A stretch of 22,664 bases of DNA from JBEEMU01 sp043778315 (GCA_043778315.1 JAYWGJ010000261.1:1-22664); one strand, 5' to 3'. Numbered from the stretch's first letter, positions 7,895 to 16,479 are shown. The notes: a model not told the origin generated them from the letters alone. Numbers and translations: made by a program.

Positions 7895-8737
7895 ATGAAA
7901 AAAACAATTACACTTTTATTTTTTGCAGCACTATTCATCGTCTTCACCTCAGGGACAAATAATAGCGGCGGCAGAGCAGGACAGACGGGTTCGCCTGGCG
8001 AAAGCTCTTGTAATCAATCGGGTTGCCATAGCTCTTTTGCCCTCAATACGGCAGGCGGCAGCGTTACACTCGCTTCCGATATGGTGGGTTGGGCGTATGT
8101 ACCTGGCGTTACCTACAATATGACGCTCAAAGTGGCGCGCCCCGGTAGTCGACTTTTTGGCTTGTCCTTAGAGGCACTTACTACCGCGAACGCGAACGCG
8201 GGTACGCTGACCATCACTAATGCCGCGCAAACGGCTATCGGTACACGCACTATAAGCGGTGTATCGCGCAGAAGCGTTACGCATGTATCAGGCGGCGGAG
8301 CGAGCAACGACTCTATGAAATTTGCTTTCAGATGGGTAGCACCCGCTACCAATATCGGCAACGTAACGGTCTATTTTTCAGGGCTTTGCGCTAATGCTGA
8401 TGGCGGAACGAATGGCGATTATGCCTACACGGGTACGCGCGTCCTTACACCTTTTGTAAGCACCTTTAATCGGTCGTTGAATGTCATAGAGTTTTCGGTT
8501 TTCCCGAATCCCGTGCGCGAAAAAATCCACGTCCGCTACACTGCAACGGCGAATATTACGCAATTTCGGTTACTTTCCCTTGACGGCAAAGTGATTGCGG
8601 ATTGGCAAGAAACGGGCGAAGGCGTGAACAAAGAAACGGATTTGGCGTTAATTAATAACCAGTTAGGAGGCGCGTATTTATTGCAAATCATCAACGGGGA
8701 ACACACGGGCGTACAACGCTTGATGATTAACCGTTAA
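7895..8737 (+). CDS. Secreted Reeler-like (choice-of-anchor V type) protein with CX4CH motif and T9SS sorting domain
   Basis: Length is 280 residues. A signal peptide occupies about 1-19 (MKKTITLLFFAALFIVFTSG). The mature start has a GGRAGQTGSPGESSC segment, then C39-N-Q-S-G-C44-H45 and a beta-rich domain to about 190, resembling the Reeler-like domains common in Bacteroidota secreted proteins. Residues about 200-280 are a type A T9SS sorting domain with core FPNPVREKIHV and LLSLDGKVI. The protein should cross the outer membrane via T9SS and be released or surface-attached. C39-x4-C44-H45 could be a disulfide pair or a rare c-type heme site; the sequence cannot decide. A strong terminator follows, so it is probably monocistronic. 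Confidence 0.85.
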   Translation: MKKTITLLFFAALFIVFTSGTNNSGGRAGQTGSPGESSCNQSGCHSSFALNTAGGSVTLASDMVGWAYVPGVTYNMTLKVARPGSRLFGLSLEALTTANANAGTLTITNAAQTAIGTRTISGVSRRSVTHVSGGGASNDSMKFAFRWVAPATNIGNVTVYFSGLCANADGGTNGDYAYTGTRVLTPFVSTFNRSLNVIEFSVFPNPVREKIHVRYTATANITQFRLLSLDGKVIADWQETGEGVNKETDLALINNQLGGAYLLQIINGEHTGVQRLMINR

Positions 8738-8752
8738 GAAAAAAATAGGTAG

Positions 8753-8795
8753 AAAATAAGCAGTATCAATATAATTTGGTGCTGCTTATTTTTTT
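8753..8795 (+). terminator. Intrinsic terminator after the Reeler-like gene
   Basis: A 16-bp stem pairs 8753-8768 (AAAATAAGCAGTATCA) with 8777-8792 (TGGTGCTGCTTATTTT), including two G-U pairs, around an 8-nt loop, and runs into a T tract to 8795. It lies 16 nt after the stop codon. Confidence 0.85.
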
Positions 8796-8937
8796 CTTTT
8801 TTAAACCTCAGTAATTATTAAAAGTCAAAATACATATTACAAATAATTTTAATGCCATTTCATTATCAATTTTTCAGTTCAGTTCAGTTTTTATATTTAA
8901 TCCATTTTTAATTTTTTCTTTAAAACCCATTCTTATC

Positions 8938-10950
8938 ATGCAAATTAAAAACCTAACCGTAGCGGTTTTGGCACTCGGATTGAGCCTCGCCGCTAATGCG
9001 CAACAACGGACTTGTGCAGCCAACGACGTGTTGTTGCATCAATTGGAGCAAGACTCCTATTTACAACAAAATAGGGACGCGATAGAAGCACATACTGCCG
9101 CTTACGCGCAATTTCCGACCATGCAGCGCGTATCGGTAACGATACCCGTAGTCGTTCACGTTTTGTATAATAACACGACGACCAATATAAGCGACGCGCA
9201 GATTTTATCGCAAATAGCGATACTAAATGCCGATTTTGCTGCTACAAACAGTGATTACTCGCTTACGCCAAGTGTATTTCAGGGCGTTCGCTCGGGCAAT
9301 ACGGGCATCCAGTTTTGTATGGCAAAACGCACCCCGACAGGCGCGGCTGCCACAGGTATTTTGCGTAAAGCAACCACCAAAACCTCGTTTTCTGCAGATG
9401 CCGACGACGCGAAAAACGCGACAACAGGTGACGCACCATGGGCAACGGGTCAGTACCTCAATCTTTGGATAGTGCCGTCTATCACGAGCGGCGGACAAGG
9501 CGGTATTTTGGGTTATGCCCAATTTCCTGGCGGTCCGGCAGCGACCGATGGTGTGGTGATTGCGTACAATTATTTTGGCAGTACAGGTGCAGTAGCTGCG
9601 CCTTACAATAAAGGCAGAACCGCTACGCACGAAGTAGGTCACTGGCTCAATTTGAGCCATATTTGGGGCGATGCGAACTGCGGTAACGACCAAGTGTCGG
9701 ACACGCCCACCTCTCAAACTTCTAACTTCGGTTGCCCTGCGTTCCCCAAAGTGACTTGCTCGAACGGTCCGAACGGTGATATGTTTATGAACTATATGGA
9801 CTACACCGACGACGCTTGTATGTATATGTTTTCGGCGGGTCAGCGTACTCGTATGGAGGCATTGTTCGCATCTGGCGGCTTCCGCGCATCGTTGCTTACG
9901 TCTCAAGGTTGCGTTGCACCTACGGGCGGAACAACCTGCGCTGTGCCTACGGCGTTAGCGTCAAGCAGTATCACTACTACTACCGCATCGGTATCTTGGG
10001 GCGCGGCTTCTGGCGCAACCGCTTATTCGTTGCAATACAAAACTGCCGCCGCAACTGCTTTCACGACTATTTCTGTAACAACGGCAAGCGCAGCTTTGAC
10101 GGGTTTGACGGCTGGTACAACCTATAATTTTCGAGTAGCGACGGTTTGTGGCGCTACGACAACGGCGTATTCTGCCGCCGCTTCGTTCACTACCTTGACC
10201 GCAAGCGCGGTGACGTATTGCGCCTCGAAAGGCGCGAGTGTAACCGACGAGTACATTAATATCGTGCGTTTAGCGAAAACCGCTACGCCTACTACTTATG
10301 TGATTAACAACACATCGGGTGCGAATGCTGGCTACGGCAACTTCACGGCTACTGCCGTAAACGTGGCGCGTAGCACGGGCTACACCATTTCTATTACGCC
10401 AAAATGGACGGCAACCGTTTACTCGGAGGGCTATAATGTATGGGCGGATTGGAATCGCGACGGCGACTTTGCGGACGCAGGCGAGTCTGTTTATGTAAAA
10501 GCAATCAGTACAAGCGCGCTCGCTACGGGTACGTTTACTATACCTGCTACCGCGAGCCTCGGCACTACCCGTATGCGTGTGCAGATGAAATACAACGCGA
10601 ACGCGACTGCTTGCGAATCGTTTAGCTACGGCGAAGTAGAGGATTACACCTTGAACGTGGCGACTACGGCGCGGGAAGCTGCACCTGTGACGGCTGACGC
10701 GAACGCGGCATTGTCGTTCAATTTGTACCCGAACCCTACGCATAGCGAGGTGATGTTGGAACTCAATCAGTTTGACGGCGTGCCGATGCAAGCGCAAATA
10801 TTCGACGTGGCAGGCAAGCAAATTGCGACGCAAAAAGTAGATGCAAATATCATCATCATCGATGCAAGCAACTACCAAGCAGGTATGTATTTTGTGACTA
10901 TCGTCACGGCAGACAAACAAGTTATCACTAAGAAATTTGTGAAAAACTAA
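8938..10950 (+). CDS. Pappalysin-type (M43B) zinc metalloprotease with FN3, GEVED and T9SS sorting domains
   Basis: This 670-residue secreted protein has a signal peptide (about 1-21, ending AANAQ). The catalytic domain spans about 65-325 with zinc motif HEVGHWLNLSH (231-241; His231, Glu232, His235, His241) and a Met-turn NYMDY (285-289), which are the M43 pappalysin signatures. A fibronectin type III domain covers about 335-420, a GEVED domain about 427-574 (YGEVEDYTLNV near its end), and a type A T9SS sorting domain about 594-670 (NLYPNPTHSE, IFDVAGKQI). An extracellular endopeptidase role is expected; the substrate is unknown. Several cysteines suggest disulfides. The leader contains TTCAG repeated three times (about 8874-8888), and no clear TAnnTTTG box was found. 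Confidence 0.93.
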   Translation: MQIKNLTVAVLALGLSLAANAQQRTCAANDVLLHQLEQDSYLQQNRDAIEAHTAAYAQFPTMQRVSVTIPVVVHVLYNNTTTNISDAQILSQIAILNADFAATNSDYSLTPSVFQGVRSGNTGIQFCMAKRTPTGAAATGILRKATTKTSFSADADDAKNATTGDAPWATGQYLNLWIVPSITSGGQGGILGYAQFPGGPAATDGVVIAYNYFGSTGAVAAPYNKGRTATHEVGHWLNLSHIWGDANCGNDQVSDTPTSQTSNFGCPAFPKVTCSNGPNGDMFMNYMDYTDDACMYMFSAGQRTRMEALFASGGFRASLLTSQGCVAPTGGTTCAVPTALASSSITTTTASVSWGAASGATAYSLQYKTAAATAFTTISVTTASAALTGLTAGTTYNFRVATVCGATTTAYSAAASFTTLTASAVTYCASKGASVTDEYINIVRLAKTATPTTYVINNTSGANAGYGNFTATAVNVARSTGYTISITPKWTATVYSEGYNVWADWNRDGDFADAGESVYVKAISTSALATGTFTIPATASLGTTRMRVQMKYNANATACESFSYGEVEDYTLNVATTAREAAPVTADANAALSFNLYPNPTHSEVMLELNQFDGVPMQAQIFDVAGKQIATQKVDANIIIIDASNYQAGMYFVTIVTADKQVITKKFVKN

Positions 10951-11003
10951 GACTGGGAGCGCGGTAATTTATTCCGCTCAAAAAATATGATATTATAAAA
11001 AAA

Positions 11004-11036
11004 GCCGTTTCATCGTACAGATGGAGCGGCTTTTTT
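11004..11036 (+). terminator. Intrinsic terminator of the metalloprotease gene
   Basis: An 11-bp stem pairs GCCGTTTCATC (11004-11014) with GATGGAGCGGC (11020-11030), with two G-U pairs and loop GTACA, followed by TTTTTT. The A tract just before the stem makes it potentially bidirectional. Confidence 0.88.
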
Positions 11037-11227
11037 ATATTTTGTCAACTTATAACTAATTGATAATCAATAATTTGCACCTAATCATATAACAATAATA
11101 AGTATTCATACCCTCAAAATCGAGTTTCTCGGATGAATGACCTAAAAAACGAATTTATATTACTGTAATATGATAATACAATATATTGATTTACAATATT
11201 TTACAAAAATGATAAAATTCGGGAAAC

Positions 11228-11278
11228 AAAAAAATGGCTATTTCTATGCAGGAAAGTGTCCAACAAGAAACAGCCATT
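11228..11278 (-). terminator. Intrinsic terminator of the PorP/SprF gene
   Basis: On the minus strand AATGGCTGTTTCT (11278-11266) pairs with AGAAATAGCCATT (11245-11233), a 13-bp stem with one G-U pair and a 20-nt loop, followed by a T run (11234-11228). It begins about 27 nt after the PorP stop. Confidence 0.8.
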
Positions 11279-11304
11279 CTTTTCACATCATCAATCAAAA
11301 AAAA

Positions 11305-12249
11305 CTATTTTTTAGTAGCAGGTACGGTAGAATAATTGCTTATCATATCGTTGCGCATGAAGTCTGCACCAAGCATCATCTCGTAAGAGAAGCCCGAGTA
11401 GTCGCCAAATTTACCTGTTGCGATGTCCACACCAATCAAAATTGGGAACTGCTTATCAAACAAGGTATTGAAGTTGAAGGTAATAAAACCAGGACTTCTC
11501 GGGTCTGCACCGCGATAACCTACGCCAAAACCGAAGTCGTGTTCTTTGAATTGTAGGCGCATTCCAGCCTCGTATTGAAGCGGTGTTTGTCCTGTGAATT
11601 TTAATAAAACATTTGGCTCGTAAGAGATAGGTCCTTTGCCTAACTGTGCTTTTGCCATCGCCCAAAAGTGACGGTAGTAGCGTGCTTTATCTACATTATT
11701 CGCTTCGGGAATGATGTCCAAAGATGTTTGCAATAAGTTGGTAGAAGCCAAGCCGATTTGCACACGCGGCGTATAGTAATACAAACCTGCCGACGCTTCG
11801 CCACGGTTGCGACCGATAACACCTGCCGATGCAATGACATCGGTCGGGTCGTTGAAGTGAATGCTGCGCGTATCTATTTCGTAGCGTAAAAAGCGACCCG
11901 TGATGCCGAGTGCTAAGCGCGATTGCTTGCTGATAGGAATGTGGTAGGCATACGAAAGTTGCCCGCCGAAGTGTTGTGACGGACCTGTTTTGTCCATGTG
12001 CAAGTCTGCGCCGAAGCCGCTCCGTTTGTAACCCGATTGGTAGTTGATACCAAAAGTAACGGGCGAGCCAGGGAACGAAACCCACTGCCAACGGTGGTAA
12101 ATGCGCAATTCTGCTTGTTGTGTCGCACCACACGCACCTGCGTTATAGAGCATCGGATTTTTAAAATATTGGGCAAACAAAGGCTCTTGTTGTGCGTAAG
12201 CACTTGCTGTTGCGATGCAAAGTAATACAATTAGGTATATTTTTTTCAT
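11305..12249 (-). CDS. PorP/SprF-family type IX secretion outer-membrane protein
   Basis: Length is 314 residues, with a signal peptide at 1-19/20 (MKKIYLIVLLCIATASAYAQ). The mature N-terminus QEPLFAQYFKNPMLYNAGACG is the family hallmark, and YHRWQWVSFPGSP follows. The remainder is amphipathic beta-strand rich, ending in a strand-like region, as expected for an outer-membrane barrel of about 300 residues. In Bacteroidota these proteins serve T9SS, and SprF-type members help secrete or anchor specific partner adhesins. No partner is adjacent: the adhesin at the left edge lies about 8 kb away. It has its own terminator. A TATTTTTG box at 12363-12356 (minus) could be its -7 element, giving a leader of about 100 nt, but no -33 element was found. 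Confidence 0.9.
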   Translation of the reverse strand: MKKIYLIVLLCIATASAYAQQEPLFAQYFKNPMLYNAGACGATQQAELRIYHRWQWVSFPGSPVTFGINYQSGYKRSGFGADLHMDKTGPSQHFGGQLSYAYHIPISKQSRLALGITGRFLRYEIDTRSIHFNDPTDVIASAGVIGRNRGEASAGLYYYTPRVQIGLASTNLLQTSLDIIPEANNVDKARYYRHFWAMAKAQLGKGPISYEPNVLLKFTGQTPLQYEAGMRLQFKEHDFGFGVGYRGADPRSPGFITFNFNTLFDKQFPILIGVDIATGKFGDYSGFSYEMMLGADFMRNDMISNYSTVPATKK

Positions 12250-12429
12250 AAAGAAAGGATTAAATTTTGGTTAAAAATTGCTGATTTTGTTGTGAATTTA
12301 ACGCTATACTATTTGTTAGCAAATTTTATACCGTTTATGCTTTTCATTGGAAATACAAAAATATTAAATTTTTTATAATAATTATAATTAAAATGATTTT
12401 GGGTGTAATATGAGCATTTTTTTAGTTAT

Positions 12430-12504
12430 CAGTGATTAGTGATTAACGATTAATGAAAAAATAATCGTCTTTGTTAATCACTAATCGTTAATCACTAATC
12501 ACTG
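12430..12504. repeat. Extragenic inverted repeat made of 7-bp units (copy 2)
   Basis: The arms 12430-12452 and 12482-12504 are perfect 23-bp inverted repeats. Read on the plus strand, the left arm is C + AGTGATT-AGTGATT-AACGATT + A, the same heptamers as at 6087-6252. The 29-bp centre contains a further degenerate unit. The element begins one base past the MATE stop codon. It has no following T run on the minus strand, so it is not a canonical terminator. Confidence 0.88.
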
Positions 12505-12505
12505 C

Positions 12506-13849
12506 CTACAAGCTCACTTTATGCCACCTATTCCCACGCATATATATTGCGGAAAGCAGCAATAATAAGACAAAATAAACCAATTCTGCGCCCCACGCGA
12601 CCGCTAACGAGCGATGCAGCACTTCGGTCACGAGGTAGGCATAAACGGTGTACGCGAACACTACAATTATCTGAATACTAAGGCTTACGCCTATCGCGCC
12701 CGTTCCTACTATGCCATTATAAAAAATAGTACCAATAGAAATAAAGGATAAAATTACGAATAATAATGGTAAAAGTGATGCGCCGCTCGATATTATTTTT
12801 GCATTAGTAGTAGTAATAGAGAGTATGAAACTCGGGCAGATGAGTAGCCACATCGACACCAAACTGCTTAATCCTAAGCATAAAAGGGAGATTTTGCATA
12901 AAGTTAAAAATACTTCTTCGCGTTTATTTTTACCTATGAGTTGGCTGATAATGGTAGTTGTTGCGTTGCCCATACCCCAACTCGGCACGCCCAAAAAGAG
13001 GTAAATAACGCGGACGGCGTTCGAAACGGCGAGTTGATGCGTCCCGTAGTTTTCTATAAAAGAGAAAAAAAGCAGCCAACTGCCCATACCAAAAAGGCTT
13101 TGCAGCGCGATAGGCGTACTGAGCCGAAACTGCGTTTTTATGAGGTCGTAGTCCACAGATGGTATCGCAAATATATGGTATTTTTCATTTTTTTTGTCTA
13201 ATATTAAGTAACCGACAAAGACAATCATGCCTAATGCTTCTGCGATGACGCTCGCTAAGGCAGAGCCGCGAATGCCCATTTCGGGAAAACCGAACATACC
13301 AAAAACCAAGGCATAATTGAGCAAAACGTTCACACCAGCCAGTACGCCAGCGTTAATAATAATGATATTGGTGCGCCCGATGCCCGAGTACAGCGCGATT
13401 GCACACGCTCCGATAAAGGTGAAATAAATCCCCCAGATGCGGTATTTCAAGAAGTCCCAGCAGGCGTTGAGTAGGTCGTCGGAGTTGATAAAACTCGCTA
13501 ATAACGGCTTGCCGAGTAGTATCGTACTTAATAAAATTACGCTAGCCACTGCCAGTTCAAAATACAACATATTTTGTACGATACGCCCTACATAACGGTT
13601 GCGCTCTTCGCCTACGCGCCTTGCAATTAGTATCTGTCCGCCGCGCGATATTGCCATCGCAATCATGGTGATAAGGAGGTACGCGGGTGCCATCAAACCA
13701 ATCGCTGCAAACTCGGTTTCGTGCCGTTCGCCGTACCGTCCGAGTACGATAGTGTCGGTCAGCGAAATGACATTATGCCCGAGGCTACCTATAATTAGAG
13801 GTATCGCGATGACGATAATTTGTTTGAACGAGGTAGAAACTGTTTGCAA
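12506..13849 (-). CDS. MATE-family multidrug/cation antiporter
   Basis: This 447-residue integral membrane protein has about twelve hydrophobic segments in two similar halves. Its MATE features include the N-terminal PLIIGSLGHNVISLTDTIVLG helix region, ISRGGQILIARRVGE in loop 2-3, GIGRTNIIIINAG and GMGNATTTIISQLIGK in the second half. Family members export drugs or metabolites using Na+ or H+ gradients; the substrate here is unknown. The start must be TTG at 13849: the frame upstream reaches a stop 33 bp away with no ATG or GTG between, and the next Met falls after the first helix. A TATCTTTG box (13904-13897) lies about 48 nt upstream. Confidence 0.9.
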   Translation of the reverse strand: MQTVSTSFKQIIVIAIPLIIGSLGHNVISLTDTIVLGRYGERHETEFAAIGLMAPAYLLITMIAMAISRGGQILIARRVGEERNRYVGRIVQNMLYFELAVASVILLSTILLGKPLLASFINSDDLLNACWDFLKYRIWGIYFTFIGACAIALYSGIGRTNIIIINAGVLAGVNVLLNYALVFGMFGFPEMGIRGSALASVIAEALGMIVFVGYLILDKKNEKYHIFAIPSVDYDLIKTQFRLSTPIALQSLFGMGSWLLFFSFIENYGTHQLAVSNAVRVIYLFLGVPSWGMGNATTTIISQLIGKNKREEVFLTLCKISLLCLGLSSLVSMWLLICPSFILSITTTNAKIISSGASLLPLLFVILSFISIGTIFYNGIVGTGAIGVSLSIQIIVVFAYTVYAYLVTEVLHRSLAVAWGAELVYFVLLLLLSAIYMRGNRWHKVSL

Positions 13850-13896
13850 ATCGGTATAAAATAGGTGTGTTGAAAATAATTATGTACTATGAGATG

Positions 13897-13904
13897 CAAA
13901 GATA
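13897..13904 (-). promoter_or_regulatory. Putative -7 box of the MATE gene
   Basis: TATCTTTG on the minus strand matches TAnnTTTG and would start transcription near 13890, about 41 nt before the TTG start codon. No clear TTG is present at the -33 spacing. Confidence 0.35.
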
Positions 13905-13980
13905 GTTTTTTTGTGATTAAATAGTGGAACTAAGTTGCAGGAGGTGGAAAAAGTGGTTGGGCGAAGCATAAAAATCCTAT

Positions 13981-14022
13981 AAAAAAACGCGCCCAACAAC
14001 TCCTCGTTGCTCGGCGCGTTTT
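13981..14022 (-). terminator. Intrinsic terminator of the LysM-CAP gene, identical to the one at 19526-19567
   Basis: AACGCGCC pairs with GGCGCGTT across a 19-nt loop that can fold internally (CAAC/GTTG). A T run follows on each strand, seven T's on the minus strand. It sits 26 bp after the LysM-CAP stop. All 42 bp are identical to the hairpin after the PKS operon. Confidence 0.85.
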
Positions 14023-14047
14023 ACTTTTACGCTAAACTAGGAAAAAC

Positions 14048-15337
14048 CTACTTTCCAAAATTCTGTATCCAATAGTTTTTCATTTTACCGACCGTGCCTA
14101 TTTTATAGCAAGCGGCAAATTTCCAGGTAGGGTCTAAAATAGTGGAGCGGTGTCCGCGTTTCGCGCTGCCTTCGTCCACCAAAAGCAACAAAACCGAGCG
14201 GCGCACCGTTTTGCCGCCGCCTACCAAGCACTCGCCGCCGTCCGTCATCATCGGGCATTCTTTCGGGACGCGGTCCCAAGCCATCAAGCCGTCTTTGCCC
14301 TGATGGTCGATGTCTCCTTTGGGTTTTTGCTCTAAGGCGTGTTTTTTTGCTGCCGTAAATACGCATTCGCTCACGGCTAAGGCGGGGCAGGGAGTCATGG
14401 TTTTAAGTATTTCTTTCAGTTCGGTGGCATACTCGACGGCTTGCGGCTGATGGAGTTCTTGCATATCTTTGATAAAATCATCTACATATTGTACATACAC
14501 TTTGGGCAAAGTGCGGACGAGGTTGAGTTCGTCTATCATCGCCATTTCTTCGGGCGACATGAAGCTGCAAGTGGGCGCATCTTTGACACCTTTTTCCTGC
14601 GCGTCCTTTTCCAACTGCTCCACTGCGGTCAGAGGAAAAGTCAAGCCTTCACTCTTCGGCGGATTAGCTTGCGGTGTTTTTTCGCCATTGCTCGAGGGCG
14701 GCGGTGATATTTTTGGTGCGGTTTTTGCTACCGCTTGCGGTTCAGGTTGGGCAGAACTCGAGCTTTCGGGTGTATTTTGTGACATAGGAGCGGCAGCTTC
14801 TGTCGGCGCATATTGCGGTTCGGTAGCACCTTCGTTTTGCATTTCGTTCAAGCTGCACGAGCAATCGCAAGACTTCAAGCTGCTTCCCGCCACAATTATC
14901 TGATTGGTTGCAAGACCGTTTATTGCCCTAAACCGCTCTTCGGTAAAGCCGTAGGTGTTCGCAATCATCGCAACCGTTTCGTTGGTTTGCATGATGTGTC
15001 TTCCGCCGCGCTGCTTGTTTGTTTTGGCGGTAGCAGCAGGGCTGTCTTGTCGTTTAGGCATCGCCGCTTTATCTTCCGCTTGGGGCGAAATGGTGCGCTG
15101 TTCAAATTTTAACGCGACCGTTTTGGGTGGTGCTAGCAAGATTACGCGCCCTGCGTTCAGCGATTCGGTCATTTGAATGCCGTTCCATTCGCAAATTTTC
15201 GCAACCGTTACTTTATGGTTTAGGGCGATGCGGTAGAGATTTTCTCCTTTTTGTACGGTATGGGTTTCTGGTTTTGTTTGCGCAAAAGAAACGCTTGCCA
15301 TTCCTATAAGAAAGAATATAAAAATAGTTTTTTTCAT
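14048..15337 (-). CDS. Secreted protein with two LysM domains and a C-terminal CAP (SCP/PR1-like) domain
   Basis: Length is 429 residues with a signal peptide at 1-19/20 (ends SVSFAQ). LysM1 is at about 25-68 (HTVQKGENLYRIALNHKVTV). A weaker LysM2 is at about 111-154 (IMQTNETVAMIANTYGF) and is followed by a Cys cluster, SCDCSCS. A Pro/Ser/Ala/Gln-rich linker runs to about 245. The CAP-like domain spans about 280-429 with NLVRTLPKVYVQY, DIDHQG, GGECLVGG, RGHRSTILDPTWK and the terminal WIQNFGK, matching CAP positions including the likely His and Glu site residues. LysM binds peptidoglycan or GlcNAc polymers, so a periplasmic, wall-associated role is likely. The enzymatic activity of bacterial CAP domains is unsettled. 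The upstream region is A/T-rich and divergent from ubiA. Confidence 0.88.
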   Translation of the reverse strand: MKKTIFIFFLIGMASVSFAQTKPETHTVQKGENLYRIALNHKVTVAKICEWNGIQMTESLNAGRVILLAPPKTVALKFEQRTISPQAEDKAAMPKRQDSPAATAKTNKQRGGRHIMQTNETVAMIANTYGFTEERFRAINGLATNQIIVAGSSLKSCDCSCSLNEMQNEGATEPQYAPTEAAAPMSQNTPESSSSAQPEPQAVAKTAPKISPPPSSNGEKTPQANPPKSEGLTFPLTAVEQLEKDAQEKGVKDAPTCSFMSPEEMAMIDELNLVRTLPKVYVQYVDDFIKDMQELHQPQAVEYATELKEILKTMTPCPALAVSECVFTAAKKHALEQKPKGDIDHQGKDGLMAWDRVPKECPMMTDGGECLVGGGKTVRRSVLLLLVDEGSAKRGHRSTILDPTWKFAACYKIGTVGKMKNYWIQNFGK

Positions 15338-15594
15338 TAAAAATTAATTGAAAATTGTGTAAAAGTTGAATAAAATTTGATACAATAAACCGAATTATTG
15401 TTTTTTATTTTTAAAGTGGCACCAAAATACGATTTTTTTTTGATGTTTAAAAAAAATGTTGTAAAAAGTGTATTATTTTTTATCCTCAGAAATATTATTT
15501 TATATGCGTTCTTTAATATCGAGATAATCATATAAAGCATAAAAAAGAGCAAATAATTTGTACCTTTATTATTTTATAGCAAACAGTAATTTAT

Positions 15595-16479
15595 ATGGTA
15601 AAAAACACTTTTCTTCCCGATTTTAACACGCTTAAACTGCTGCGTATTCCATTTTCGCTCTTCCTGATGCCTGTTTTTTTGTTGGCGATAAGCCAAATAG
15701 CGCATTTGAATATTTACGCGGCTTGGTATGCTTTTTTGATTATTCACCTATTGGTTTACCCATCTAGTAACGGCTATAATAGTTATGTAGATAAGGACGA
15801 AACGAGCATCGGCGGTTTAGAAACTCCTCCAAAACCAACTATTCAGCTATTATACACCACCGTTTTTTTAGATACGATAGCCGTGATAGCGGCATTTTTT
15901 GCCGTAAATCCAGCGTTTGCAGCCTGTATTATTTTATATATTGCCGCTTCGCGTGCTTATAGCTCCCCGCAAATACGGCTAAAAAAATACCCTTTTATTG
16001 GTTTTGCGGTAGTCGTTGTTTTCCAGGGCGCGTTTACTTTTTTTATGACTAATGTCGCTGCCAATGCCCAAGCGTTTCAGTTCAATAGCACGCATATTTT
16101 TCTGCTACTCGCCACTTCGTTACAGATAGCGGGCGCGTATCCGCTCACGCAAATCTACCAGCACGAGGCGGACAAAAAAGATGGCGTTACAACCATTAGC
16201 TACGTTTTGGGTTATAGCGGTACGTTTGTTTTTTGTGCGATAATGTTGCTGTTGTGCAATATTTTTTATTTTTTATACTTTAATAGCGTAGATGAAATAA
16301 ATTATTTCTACTTGTTGCAAACCGTGTTATTACCCACTATCGTATATTTTGTTGGGTGGTTTCGAGCGGTAAAAGCGGATATTTCAGCCGCAAATTTCAA
16401 AAACACAATGCGTATGAATGCGCTCTCGTCGTTGAGTATGAGTTTATTCGCTATCATTCTTATTTTACACAAATTATGA
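15595..16479 (+). CDS. UbiA-family membrane prenyltransferase
   Basis: This 294-residue protein has about eight or nine hydrophobic helices. The first Asp-rich motif is N62-SYV-D66-K-D68 within SSNGYNSYVDKDETS, and the second is HEADKKDG (190-197), slightly shorter than the usual DxxxD. These motifs bind Mg-prenyl diphosphate in UbiA/MenA enzymes, which attach prenyl chains to aromatic or polar acceptors in the membrane. It is the first gene of the operon with the type III PKS, methyltransferase and FAD oxidoreductase, so prenylation of the PKS product is the natural inference. Its stop (16477-16479) overlaps an ATG at 16476. A weak -7-like TACCTTTA lies near 15561-15568. Confidence 0.88.
   Translation: MVKNTFLPDFNTLKLLRIPFSLFLMPVFLLAISQIAHLNIYAAWYAFLIIHLLVYPSSNGYNSYVDKDETSIGGLETPPKPTIQLLYTTVFLDTIAVIAAFFAVNPAFAACIILYIAASRAYSSPQIRLKKYPFIGFAVVVVFQGAFTFFMTNVAANAQAFQFNSTHIFLLLATSLQIAGAYPLTQIYQHEADKKDGVTTISYVLGYSGTFVFCAIMLLLCNIFYFLYFNSVDEINYFYLLQTVLLPTIVYFVGWFRAVKADISAANFKNTMRMNALSSLSMSLFAIILILHKL

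Larger units (their letters stand above)
10951..11304. other. Convergent intergenic region with two terminators
   Basis: About 354 bp separate the stop of the plus-strand metalloprotease from the stop of the minus-strand PorP gene. It holds one terminator for each gene (11004-11036 and 11228-11278). The A/T-rich stretch 11037-11226 shows no gene, RNA or repeat that I can support. Confidence 0.75.

Noticed and set aside
8874..8888. TTCAG x3 direct repeat as a regulatory site
   Set aside because: It is too short and isolated in an A/T-rich leader to support a claim beyond simple slippage.
11170..11556. A 128-codon plus-strand open frame across the PorP terminator
   Set aside because: It overlaps the PorP 3' end and its terminator hairpin on the opposite strand. 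The encoded sequence shows no family features.
11305..12249. PorP/SprF as the dedicated partner of the adhesin at 1-3462
   Set aside because: The genes are about 8 kb apart with many unrelated genes and terminators between them. Nothing in the window links them specifically.
15337..15552. A 71-codon minus-strand frame just upstream of the LysM-CAP gene
   Set aside because: Its composition (Ile/Phe/Asn/Lys-rich) follows from A/T-rich intergenic DNA. It overlaps the region expected to hold the two divergent promoters.
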